Below, one piece after another: positions 6,547 through 13,604 of a stretch of DNA of 24,954 nt. How positions within the stretch are numbered: the first letter of the stretch is position 1; every line of letters begins with the position of its first letter. The notes beneath the pieces are model-generated. The model ran no database searches. It saw only the letters and a program-made list of their open reading frames with translations, and had not been told where the DNA came from. The position numbers were made by a program, and so were the translations under genes. Source of the DNA: a virus; the IMG/VR virus record IMGVR_UViG_3300035670_007385, positions 1 to 24,954 of that record; one strand, given 5' to 3'.

Positions 6547-7817
6547 AGCTGCTCATCTTCGGCCACTACTCGCACACGGGCTTCGGCGTCGTCACCGAGG
6601 CGCTCGGAGCCGAGTTCATCGCCCGGGGCATCGACGTGCGGGTCCTCGCGGTCAACCATCGCGGCGAGCCCGTCCGGGGCGCGCTCGCGGGCCGTGTCTG
6701 GCCCGCCGCCATGTTCGGGGATGCCTTCGGCGGCAACCTGTCGTCCAAGGCCATCGACGGCTCGCTCTGGCGGCAGCTCCACGGCGACGACGACTGGAAG
6801 CCCGACCAGGTGCTCGTCATCTCCGATATGTCCGGCTTCCAAGGGCACATCGGCCAGAAGGTGACGGAGCAATGGCTCTCGCTCCCGGTCTGGCACTACT
6901 GCCCCATCGAGGGCGACAACCTCCCGGTCTCGTGGCGCGACGTCTGGAACCGCCCGGGCGGCGCCGAGAGCCGGACCCCGTTCTGGCCGGTGGCGATGAG
7001 CGACTACGGCGCCCGCGTCATCAGCGAGCATCTCGGCCGCGGCGTGCCGCGCATCTACCACGGCGTCGACTCGGCGACCTTCCGGCCCGTGTCGGCGGCC
7101 GAACCGCTTGCGTACAAGGGCAAGTGGCTCCGCTCCAAGGACGACTGCAAGACGGCGCTCGGCTTCCGGGTGACCGACAAGGTCATCCTCAGAACCGATA
7201 GGCACGTCCCGCGCAAGTTCTACCACACGCTCTTCCAGGCGATGGAGCCCGTGTTCGCGGACGACCCGAACGCGGTGCTGGTCATCCATTGCCGGCCGCA
7301 GGACGAGGGCGGCAACCTGCTCGAAGAGATCGCGCGGCTGCCCAAGGACTACTGGTCCCGAGTGAAGCTCACGCAGGCGCATGACACCTGGCGCGGGCTG
7401 CCGACCGAGGAGCTCGTCGTCCTGATGAACGCGGCCGACCTCTACGTCTCGACCACGTCTGGCGAGGGCTTCGGCCTCACGCTCGCCGAGTCGCTCGCGT
7501 GCGAGGTGCCGGTCGTCACGACGGACTGGGCCGCGGGCCCCGAGGTCATCGGCCCCGGCGGCATCGTCGTCGCCCCGCTGCACGACCAGTACGGCGAGGT
7601 CGTCCGCTATCACAGCACCTACGGCATGGACTGGGCCGTCCCCGACGCCCGCGGCTTCGTGGACCCCATCCGCACCCTGCTCGACCGGCCGCAGCGCCGC
7701 CGCCAGATGGGCGAGGCGGGCCGCCGCCACGTCGCCCGCTCCTTCCGCTGGTCGGACGCCGCCGACCAGTTCGTCGCCCTGTTCGAGACCGCCCTACCCT
7801 CCGAGGTCGCCGCGTGA
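6543..7817 (+). CDS. GT4-family glycosyltransferase (third of three)
   Basis: A 424-aa retaining glycosyltransferase of the GT4 type and the clearest of the three. It begins with LLIFGHYSHTGFGVVTEAL, the N-terminal Rossmann strand and glycine-rich loop. The linker has PRIYHGVDSATFRP near 172-185, the usual 'NGVD..F.P' signature. The donor domain has LRTDRHVPRKFYH, then LYVSTTSGEGFGLTLAESLACEVPV at about 300-325, including the diagnostic E-x7-E (Glu in GEGFGL and AES). It ends in a C-terminal helix. ATG 6543 overlaps the previous stop, and its TGA overlaps the GTG of the head-tail connector gene. This directly couples the sugar cassette to a virion gene. Confidence 0.9.
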   Translation: MKLLIFGHYSHTGFGVVTEALGAEFIARGIDVRVLAVNHRGEPVRGALAGRVWPAAMFGDAFGGNLSSKAIDGSLWRQLHGDDDWKPDQVLVISDMSGFQGHIGQKVTEQWLSLPVWHYCPIEGDNLPVSWRDVWNRPGGAESRTPFWPVAMSDYGARVISEHLGRGVPRIYHGVDSATFRPVSAAEPLAYKGKWLRSKDDCKTALGFRVTDKVILRTDRHVPRKFYHTLFQAMEPVFADDPNAVLVIHCRPQDEGGNLLEEIARLPKDYWSRVKLTQAHDTWRGLPTEELVVLMNAADLYVSTTSGEGFGLTLAESLACEVPVVTTDWAAGPEVIGPGGIVVAPLHDQYGEVVRYHSTYGMDWAVPDARGFVDPIRTLLDRPQRRRQMGEAGRRHVARSFRWSDAADQFVALFETALPSEVAA

Positions 7818-8455
7818 GTCAACCGCTCGTCACCCTGACCGAGATCAAGGAATACATCGGCCTCGTCGGGACGGGCGATGACACGCTCTTGGCGTCCATC
7901 GCCTCGAACGCGACGGCCATCGCCGAGCGCCACACGGGCCGCGTGCTGGCCGTGACGTCCAACGTCACCCGGTACTACTCCACCGACGGCAACCGCGCGC
8001 TCGTCGTTCACGACCGCCCGTTCTCCGACTCGTCGCGGTCGGTGACGCTCAACGGAGTCACGCTCACCGAGAACACCGACGTCTGGTTCCTCCCCGACCG
8101 CCGGGGCGACGGGACCATCACCACGGCCATCCAGCTCGCGCCGTTCGACACGACGCACGCCTCCTGGTATCTCCGCGAGCCGCAGTGGTTCGACCGGAAC
8201 CTCGACCGGCTGTCCATCGGCGCCGGCGGCACGCCGAACGACCTCCGAATCCAGGGCGTCGAGGGCCACCCGGCCATCACCGGGGACACCCGGCTCGCCA
8301 TGCTCGAACTCACGGCGTGGCTGTACTTCCGCGCCAAGTCGGGCGCCTCGGGCGTGGCGGCGGTCGCCACCGACCTCGACATCTCATCCCTCCCGACGAC
8401 CTACCGCGAGTGGGTCGAGCAGTGGCGCGTCCGCGCCGCCGTGGCGCTCATCTGA
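7814..8455 (+). CDS. Head-tail connector protein (gp6-like)
   Basis: A 213-aa protein, GTG 7814 in a GTGA overlap. Its N-terminal 45 residues match the connector pattern: VTLTEIKEYIGL, then DDTLLASIASNATAIAERHTGR, an all-helical start that forms a ring under the portal in HK97-like phages. The remainder contains a beta-rich insertion (about 50-150) and a C-terminal helix with LTAWLYFRAKSG and a W-rich end, giving a longer protein than the 90-110 aa minimal connectors. It ends in a TGATG overlap with the next gene. Identity rests on the N-terminal motif and on position between capsid genes and tail genes. Confidence 0.8.
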   Translation: MSQPLVTLTEIKEYIGLVGTGDDTLLASIASNATAIAERHTGRVLAVTSNVTRYYSTDGNRALVVHDRPFSDSSRSVTLNGVTLTENTDVWFLPDRRGDGTITTAIQLAPFDTTHASWYLREPQWFDRNLDRLSIGAGGTPNDLRIQGVEGHPAITGDTRLAMLELTAWLYFRAKSGASGVAAVATDLDISSLPTTYREWVEQWRVRAAVALI

Positions 8456-8931
8456 TGGAGAACGTCAAGGGCACCAAGAGCCTCATCCGGCGGCTCAACG
8501 CGATTGGCGAGATGGCCGACACCGAGGCGCTGAAGGACTGGCAGGTCAAGACGACCATTCTCGCCAAGGAGAAGCACCGCCCGAACAAGAAGACGGGCAC
8601 CACGGCGCGGTCAATCCAGCCCGCCGACATCAGCCGGGACGAGGCGAGGGTCGAGGCGGGCGGCGCCGCCGTGTTCCTGGAGTTCGGGACCGCCCCGCAC
8701 ACGATCACGCCGCGGAACGGTCGCTTCCTCGTGTTCGCGCCGAACGCCGCCAACCGACGGCTCTCGGGCGCGCCGCGCAAGGGCACGAGCCGGTCGGACC
8801 TCGTGTTCGCGCGCAGGGTCAACCATCCCGGGACCAAGCCGTACCCGTTCATGGTCCCCGCCGGCGAGGAAGCGCGGGATGACATCTGGACGAAGGACGG
8901 CGCCATCAAGCGCTGGAACAAGGCGGGCTAG
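8455..8931 (+). CDS. HK97 gp10-like neck/tail completion protein
   Basis: A 158-aa protein. It has a helical basic start, then VFLEFGTAPHTITPRNG near residues 76-92, and VNHPGTKPYPFMVPA near 121-135. The 'EFGT..H...P' and 'HPGT.P.PFM.PA' motifs are diagnostic of the HK97 gp10 family, which sits at the head-tail junction or helps complete the tail. The start shares its first base with the previous stop. The stop TAG is immediately followed by the next ATG. Size and order (connector, gp10-like, terminator) match siphoviruses. Confidence 0.85.
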   Translation: MENVKGTKSLIRRLNAIGEMADTEALKDWQVKTTILAKEKHRPNKKTGTTARSIQPADISRDEARVEAGGAAVFLEFGTAPHTITPRNGRFLVFAPNAANRRLSGAPRKGTSRSDLVFARRVNHPGTKPYPFMVPAGEEARDDIWTKDGAIKRWNKAG

Positions 8932-9366
8932 ATGGCGACGACCTTCCGCAACGACATCGTGGACGGGATCATGACGGTCCTCAACGCCTACATCGCGGCC
9001 AACCCGACCCGCCTGGTCCGCGCCTACCGGTCCAAGCCGCTCAACGTGGCCGCCGGCGACCTGCCGTCGGTCTACGTGGACGTTCGGAACGAGGACATTC
9101 GCCACTCGGAGGGCACCCGGACGCGGGTCATGTCGCCCTCGGTCGTGGTCGTGGACCGGGCGACCGACAACATCGAGACGGGTGACCGGATGGACCCGCT
9201 CATCGACGGTCTGGTGGATGCGTTCACGGCGACCCCTCAGCTCATGACGGGGACGGTCTGGGACCGCATGACCATCCGCGACGTGCCGATCGAGATCGGC
9301 GAGTACGAGTACGCCGGGGTCCGCATCACCATCCCGGACGTCACCATCCGCGAGGGCCGCGACTAG
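8932..9366 (+). CDS. Tail terminator / minor tail protein
   Basis: A 144-aa protein. It has an N-terminal helix (FRNDIVDGIMTVLNAYIAANP), a beta-strand pair with LPSVYVDVRNEDIRHSEGTRTR, then VVVVDRATDNIETGD, a helix with MDPLIDGLVDAF, and a final strand pair (YAGVRITIPDVTI). This matches the alpha/beta plan of tail terminator proteins that cap the growing tail tube at the head-proximal end. The position before the major tail protein supports it. Its TAG overlaps, in a CTAG palindrome, the stop of the antisense HNH gene. A ribosome binding site lies within the 3' end of the previous gene (AACAAGGCGGG). Confidence 0.75.
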   Translation: MATTFRNDIVDGIMTVLNAYIAANPTRLVRAYRSKPLNVAAGDLPSVYVDVRNEDIRHSEGTRTRVMSPSVVVVDRATDNIETGDRMDPLIDGLVDAFTATPQLMTGTVWDRMTIRDVPIEIGEYEYAGVRITIPDVTIREGRD

Positions 9367-9905
9367 CCCCCTGCCCTCCTGCGCGGCGCGCTCCGTCCGA
9401 GTGGGCGGTCGCGGGTGACGGGCGGATACGGCACCGGCTCCACGTCGGGCCATGAGAAGCCCCGGACGATCTGGCTCACGTTCGCGCGGGTCGTGCCGTA
9501 GCGGGCGGCGATGTCGTCGTGGTAGTGGCCCGCAGCGGCCATGCCGCGGATGTGCGCCACCTGGTCGGCCGTGAGCCGCGCGTTCCGGTTGCGCTCACCC
9601 GCCTGCACCTGACCGACGAACGGCGAGAACCGCCGCCCGCGGTTGTCCATGTCCGCCATGTTGTCGCGTTGACTACCGAGGCGCAGGTGGTCAGGACGGA
9701 CGCACGGCGGGTTGTCGCACGAGTGCAGGACCGATAGCCCATCGGGGATCGGTCCATTGGTCAGTTCCCACGCCGCGCGGTGCGCCCGCGTTTGGCGCCG
9801 TCCATCCCAGAACACCCCGTAGCCGTCCCGGCGGTGGGTGCCTGCCCATTCCCAACAGCCGGGTCCCTTGGAGACACGGCTCCAGAAGTCGTCGTCAGCG
9901 GCCAT
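9363..9905 (-). CDS. Free-standing HNH homing endonuclease, antisense in the tail operon
   Basis: A 180-aa protein read from the minus strand. It carries the HNH_3-type arrangement: CWEWAG at 17-22, an arginine-rich strand with RAHRAAWEL at 40-48, then LHSCDNPPCVRPDHLRLG at 60-76, which supplies the catalytic His61 and zinc-site Cys63/Cys68. The C-terminus (about 120-165) has a helix-turn-helix-like segment, ADQVAHIRGMAAAG then DDIAARYGTTRANVSQIVRG, usual for DNA recognition by homing endonucleases. I chose ATG 9905 because a -10 element lies 7 nt upstream; an in-frame ATG at 9935 would lie upstream of that promoter. It separates tail terminator from major tail protein and probably arrived by homing. 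No Shine-Dalgarno is seen. Confidence 0.85.
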   Translation of the reverse strand: MAADDDFWSRVSKGPGCWEWAGTHRRDGYGVFWDGRRQTRAHRAAWELTNGPIPDGLSVLHSCDNPPCVRPDHLRLGSQRDNMADMDNRGRRFSPFVGQVQAGERNRNARLTADQVAHIRGMAAAGHYHDDIAARYGTTRANVSQIVRGFSWPDVEPVPYPPVTRDRPLGRSAPRRRAGG

Positions 9906-9912
9906 GTAGCGG

Positions 9913-9921
9913 AGTATACCA
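9913..9921 (-). promoter_or_regulatory. Extended -10 promoter for the antisense HNH gene
   Basis: On the minus strand the bases read TGG-TATACT, an extended -10 (TGn plus 5/6 match to TATAAT). The hexamer ends 7 nt before the ATG at 9905, so transcription would start at or next to the start codon and give a leaderless mRNA. No convincing -35 is present, as is common for extended -10 sites. The element overlaps the GGAG ribosome binding site (9911-9914) of the major tail gene on the other strand. Confidence 0.5.
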
Positions 9922-10940
9922 TGTCGCCAATCCAAGGGTTTACTAGGTTTCGCAAGAACCAGATCGGGGTCACGACGTCGCAGTCGTCAAACACGGGCTC
10001 CACCCGGCGCGTGCCGTGGCGGGGCGTCCCCGAGTACGACCCCAAGCGAGAGACGCCCGACGTGGACACGGGCTCGCTCGACCCCACGATGGCCGCCTAC
10101 CTTGGCGCCGCCGAGATCACGCAGTCGCTCGAAGGCAAGGCCGCGTACAACGACCTGCCGTACATCTACGCGCTCGGCATCAAGGGCGGCGTCACCGCCA
10201 CGGGCTCGGCCACCGGGCAGATTTGGACGTACCAGGCGGCCAGCCTGACCTCGGACGCCTTCGACTACGCGACGGTCCAGAACGCCGACGACGTGACCTC
10301 GGACTCCATCGTCGCGGGCGGCGGGGTCATCGACTCGTTCTCGTTCGAGTTCGACGACGAACTCGGCGCGTGGGACCTGTCGGCCGACTTCATCTTCTCG
10401 CGTGCGTCCTTCGGTGACGGCCTCACGGGCGGGCTCACCGTGGACGAGAGCCCGAACTGGCTCTACGGCGCCCACACGGTCATCTACATGGACACGGTCG
10501 CAGGGTCCATCGGCCTGACGCCCATCGCGGACGCCGTCCACGGGATGGAGTTCTCGGTCAACAACAACCTCGACCAGAAGCGGTTCGCCAACGGCTCGAA
10601 CGCGGGCTTCCAGCTCGCGGGCTTCGGCCGCGGCGGCCGGGAGATCGAGTTCGTCCTCACCGTCGCCAAGACGACCGCCACGGTCACCGAGGCGCAGACC
10701 ATCGACGACTCGCCGGTTCCCACCCGGTACTTCGACATCGTGACCACCTCGACCGAGATGGTCGCCGGCGGCTCCACGCCGTTCCGCAACAGCATCCGCT
10801 TCCCGGCGGAACTCGTCAGCCGCGAGGACGACGAGATCAACAACAACACCGTCCTCAAGTTGACCTATCGAGGGAAGTACGACTCGACCCTCGGGTACGC
10901 CCTCCTGGCGACCTGCACGAACGAACTCGCCACGCTCTAG
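9921..10940 (+). CDS. Major tail (tube) protein
   Basis: A 339-aa structural protein. ATG 9921 has GCGGAG 6 nt upstream and follows the divergent HNH start by 15 bp. It lies between the tail terminator and the two tail assembly chaperone frames, the standard place for the tube subunit. The sequence is beta-rich and acidic. Features include FRFRKNQIGVTT-like N-terminal strand, a long loop, DSFSFEFDDELGAWDLSADFI near 137-157, SVNNNLDQKRFANGS near 212-226, and a C-terminal strand region with KLTYRGKYDS. Tail tube proteins in siphoviruses typically carry such N-arm, beta-barrel and C-terminal parts. Length is above the 200-250 aa of minimal tube proteins, suggesting an added surface domain. Confidence 0.8.
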   Translation: MSPIQGFTRFRKNQIGVTTSQSSNTGSTRRVPWRGVPEYDPKRETPDVDTGSLDPTMAAYLGAAEITQSLEGKAAYNDLPYIYALGIKGGVTATGSATGQIWTYQAASLTSDAFDYATVQNADDVTSDSIVAGGGVIDSFSFEFDDELGAWDLSADFIFSRASFGDGLTGGLTVDESPNWLYGAHTVIYMDTVAGSIGLTPIADAVHGMEFSVNNNLDQKRFANGSNAGFQLAGFGRGGREIEFVLTVAKTTATVTEAQTIDDSPVPTRYFDIVTTSTEMVAGGSTPFRNSIRFPAELVSREDDEINNNTVLKLTYRGKYDSTLGYALLATCTNELATL

Positions 10941-10962
10941 CCCACCGGAGGCCATTGCTCAC

Positions 10963-11394
10963 ATGACCGAACCGATCCCCGTCCGGGTGCGCGACTGCGC
11001 GTGCCCGGGCGACCCCCATCCAGACGGCGACGTCGTCTACCTGCGCCCGCATCTCAACATCGACGGCGGCGAGGCGGCCGAGGCCGACCTCATCGAGTCG
11101 ATGGCCGACGAGCGCGAGCTCAAGCGCCGGTGGCTGCGGACGTTCGTGAAGCACGGCGCCGTCTCCTGGAACCTGACCGACGCGGAGGGCGAGCCCGTCC
11201 CGTTCGACGTGGACGCGATCCTCGACGACTGGACGCTCGCCCGCCCCGTTGCCGACAAGGCCGCCGACCTGTACACCCAGAGCGTCATCGCCCCTTTCGT
11301 GACGAAACCGGGAGCGCGATCGCCGACTGGACAGACGGCGCCTACGACCTCAGCCACCCGCGGGCAGACGCGCAAGTCGTCCGCATCGCGGTAG
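10963..11394 (+). CDS. Tail assembly chaperone, short (gpG-like) product
   Basis: A 143-aa protein with GGAGG 11 nt upstream of ATG 10963. It has an N-terminal Cys/Asp/Pro segment, then helices with AEADLIESMADERELKRRWLRTFVKHGAV and an acidic middle. It lies directly between tube protein and tape measure, where siphoviruses encode two chaperones that share an N-terminus and coat the tape measure during tail assembly. The last 31 residues past the slip site are Ser/Thr/Arg-rich and look non-conserved, as expected for the unshifted frame. Confidence 0.75.
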   Translation: MTEPIPVRVRDCACPGDPHPDGDVVYLRPHLNIDGGEAAEADLIESMADERELKRRWLRTFVKHGAVSWNLTDAEGEPVPFDVDAILDDWTLARPVADKAADLYTQSVIAPFVTKPGARSPTGQTAPTTSATRGQTRKSSASR

Positions 11395-11564
11395 CCCGGT
11401 ACTTCGGCTGGGAGGCCGTCGCCGGCCCGCGTCCGATGACGTGGATCGACTACGCGCTCGCCCGCCAGTACCTCGTCGAAGAGTTCATCGGCTCGCGCGT
11501 CCGCGAGGCGCAGGAGATCGAGCGCGCCCAGGCGCGCAAGACGGCCAGTCACTTGAGGAAGTAG
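10963..11564 (+). CDS. Tail assembly chaperone fusion (gpGT-like) by -1 frameshift
   Basis: After 112 codons of the short form, a -1 shift at the heptamer joins an 88-codon second frame ending at TAG 11562-11564, giving a 200-aa product. The second frame has no sensible start of its own. It encodes a helical, protein-like sequence (YDLSHPRADAQVVRIAVARYFGW, then DYALARQYLVEEFI), in contrast to the shifted Ser/Thr-rich tail. The fusion ends immediately before the tape-measure ATG. The ratio of short to fused chaperone is usually set by slip efficiency. The assignment comes from position, two overlapping frames, the correct -1 relation and a canonical slip site. Confidence 0.8.
11292..11298 (+). 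promoter_or_regulatory. -1 ribosomal frameshift slippery heptamer
   Basis: CCCTTTC fits X-XXY-YYZ with codons CCT and TTC in the zero frame. After slipping, both tRNAs re-pair with CCC and TTT, and reading continues at CGT (11298-11300). It is the only such heptamer I found in the overlap and places the fusion at the point where the second frame begins to look protein-like. Confidence 0.75.
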
Positions 11565-13604
11565 ATGGCATCAGCCGAGACCGCGAAACTCTTTGTCGCG
11601 CTCAACCTCAAGGACGGGCTCACCAGCGGCATCAAGAAGGCCACCGGCACCCTGACCAACTTCGACCGCGGCGTCGGCCGGGTCGGCAAGGGCGTCGGCC
11701 AGATGGGCCTCGGCTTCGCCCGCGCCGGGGTCATCATCGCCGGGGCCGCGGTCACCGGGCTCGCCGCCGCGGCGAAGGTCGGCGCGGACTTCGAGGCGCA
11801 GCTCAACATCATCAATACGATCGCGCGCAAGACGCCCGAGGATCTGAAGGTCGTCGGCGACGGCATCCGGGCCTTGGCACGCGACGGCCGAGGCGACCTC
11901 GCGGACCTCTCGGCCGGGTACTACGACATCCTCTCGGCGGGCATCGCCGCCGCGGACGCGCAGAGCGTCCTCGACGCCTCCACGCGACTCGCCATCGGCG
12001 GCCTGTCCACGACGGCGCAGTCGGTTGACCTCATCACGACCGCCATCAACGCGTACGGCCAGTCGGCCTCGATGGCGACCTATGACGCCGACCTGTTCGC
12101 CAAGTCCATCGAGCTCGGCAAGGTCACCGCCGACGAGATCGCCGCGTCGTTCGCCAACGTCGCGCCGATCGCCGCGCAGCAGGGCATCAACATCGAGGAG
12201 ATCGCCGCCGCGTATGCCGCGCTGACGGCACAGGGCACGCCGGCCGCCGAAGTCACGACCCAGATGAGCCGGGCGATCCTCGACCTGCTCAGCCCGAACA
12301 AGGAACTCAACGCCCTCCAGGAGAAGACCGGCAAGAACTTCATGGCGATCGCCAAGGAGAAGGGCCTCGTCGTGGCCCTCCAGGCGATGCGCGATGCGGT
12401 CGGCGGCGACGAGCAGGCGTTCAAGGATCTGTTCGGTCGCGTCGAGGGCTACAAGTTCGCTCTCCAGACGACCGGCCCGCAACAGGAGAAGTACAACGAG
12501 GCGCTCGCGGCGATGGGCGCCGCGGGCGGCACCGCGACGGCCCAGATGGCCGAGCGGATGCAGGGCCTCGCGTTCCAGACGGGCCGCCTCAAGGCCAACC
12601 TCATCGACGTCGGCATCGAGCTCGCCGCCGGGTTCACGCCCGCGCTCGGGCGGGCGGCCGATAAGCTCTCGACCTTCCTCTCGGACTCGGGCAACCGGAG
12701 TTCCATCCGGCAGCTCGGCCAGGACATCGGGTCGGCCATCGACTCCATCGACTGGGACAAGATGCTCGGCTTTGCCAAGGCGCTCGTCGGCGCGCTCAAG
12801 CCCGCCGTGACGCTGGCAACGACCATCGCGTCCATCGTGGCGAACCTGCCGCCCGGACTGCTCGGCGCGGGCGCCGGCCTCGTCGTGACGAACAAGCTCT
12901 CGGGCGGGCTCATCGCCGACGGGCTCGGCAACATCCTCGGCGGCCTCGGACAGACCGCGCTTGCGACCGCGACGGGCGGCGCCATCGGCGCCACGCCGGT
13001 CCGGGTCGTGAACTGGCCCGCGGGCGGGCTCGGCGGTGGGACGGTCACCGGCGGCAGGACCGTCGGCGGCGCGCTCGGAACCGCGGCAAAGATCGTGGCG
13101 CCGGTGGCCGTCCTAGCCGCCGGCATCCAGGCCACCGGGATCAACGATCCCGGCCGGACCATCGTCCCCGGCACGGGCAACGTCGCTCGCCAGTCCACGC
13201 AGAACGCCACCGTGGCGGGCAAGCTGGCGACCATCGACGCCTCGCTGAAGGCACTCGCGGGCCGCACGGATACCAACGCGCAGCGGCTCACCGCCCAGTT
13301 GCTGGCGGCGCGGGCGCAACTGGTCGCCAACAAGTCGGCGGCCACGCAGGATAGCCTCCGCGAGACGATGGCCGAGAAGCAGTCCATTGCCGCGCAGCGG
13401 ACCGCCGCGGCGACCACGGGCGCGAAGCTGAACACCGCCAACGCCCGCCTCGCCGCCATCCAGCGGAAGCGGACCTCGTTCACCAGCGTCACGAACGTCA
13501 GCATCCCGGTGACCATCCGCGACATCCAAGGCGCGCAGAACCGCCGCCGCCGCATCGTCAAGCGGTCGGTCCTTGAGGGGTCCACCGACCCGAGGTCGGT
13601 CTAG
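11565..13604 (+). CDS. Tail tape measure protein
   Basis: A 679-aa protein, the longest in the early tail region, starting immediately after the chaperone stop. Residues 45-75 are a hydrophobic Ala/Gly stretch, and a second one lies near 455-490. The core at about 90-260 matches the TP901-type tape measure domain: LSAGYYDILSAG, AINAYGQSA, LGKVTADEIAASFANVAPIA, and AAAYAALTAQGTPAAE. The C-terminal part is Ala/Gly-rich with helical Lys/Gln/Arg segments and ends in a basic tail. Using the usual 0.15 nm per residue, the tail would be near 100 nm. Its length sets tail length and it may help DNA pass the host membrane. Confidence 0.92.
   Translation: MASAETAKLFVALNLKDGLTSGIKKATGTLTNFDRGVGRVGKGVGQMGLGFARAGVIIAGAAVTGLAAAAKVGADFEAQLNIINTIARKTPEDLKVVGDGIRALARDGRGDLADLSAGYYDILSAGIAAADAQSVLDASTRLAIGGLSTTAQSVDLITTAINAYGQSASMATYDADLFAKSIELGKVTADEIAASFANVAPIAAQQGINIEEIAAAYAALTAQGTPAAEVTTQMSRAILDLLSPNKELNALQEKTGKNFMAIAKEKGLVVALQAMRDAVGGDEQAFKDLFGRVEGYKFALQTTGPQQEKYNEALAAMGAAGGTATAQMAERMQGLAFQTGRLKANLIDVGIELAAGFTPALGRAADKLSTFLSDSGNRSSIRQLGQDIGSAIDSIDWDKMLGFAKALVGALKPAVTLATTIASIVANLPPGLLGAGAGLVVTNKLSGGLIADGLGNILGGLGQTALATATGGAIGATPVRVVNWPAGGLGGGTVTGGRTVGGALGTAAKIVAPVAVLAAGIQATGINDPGRTIVPGTGNVARQSTQNATVAGKLATIDASLKALAGRTDTNAQRLTAQLLAARAQLVANKSAATQDSLRETMAEKQSIAAQRTAAATTGAKLNTANARLAAIQRKRTSFTSVTNVSIPVTIRDIQGAQNRRRRIVKRSVLEGSTDPRSV

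Noticed and set aside
6396-7730. 444-codon open frame on the minus strand over the GT4 gene
   Set aside because: It is antisense to a gene with strong GT4 motifs and has no recognisable domain; a GC-bias shadow.
11299-11340. Downstream stimulatory stem-loop for the frameshift
   Set aside because: Only a loop-less GCGATCGC palindrome (11316-11323) and weak pairings were found; no convincing stem at the usual distance.
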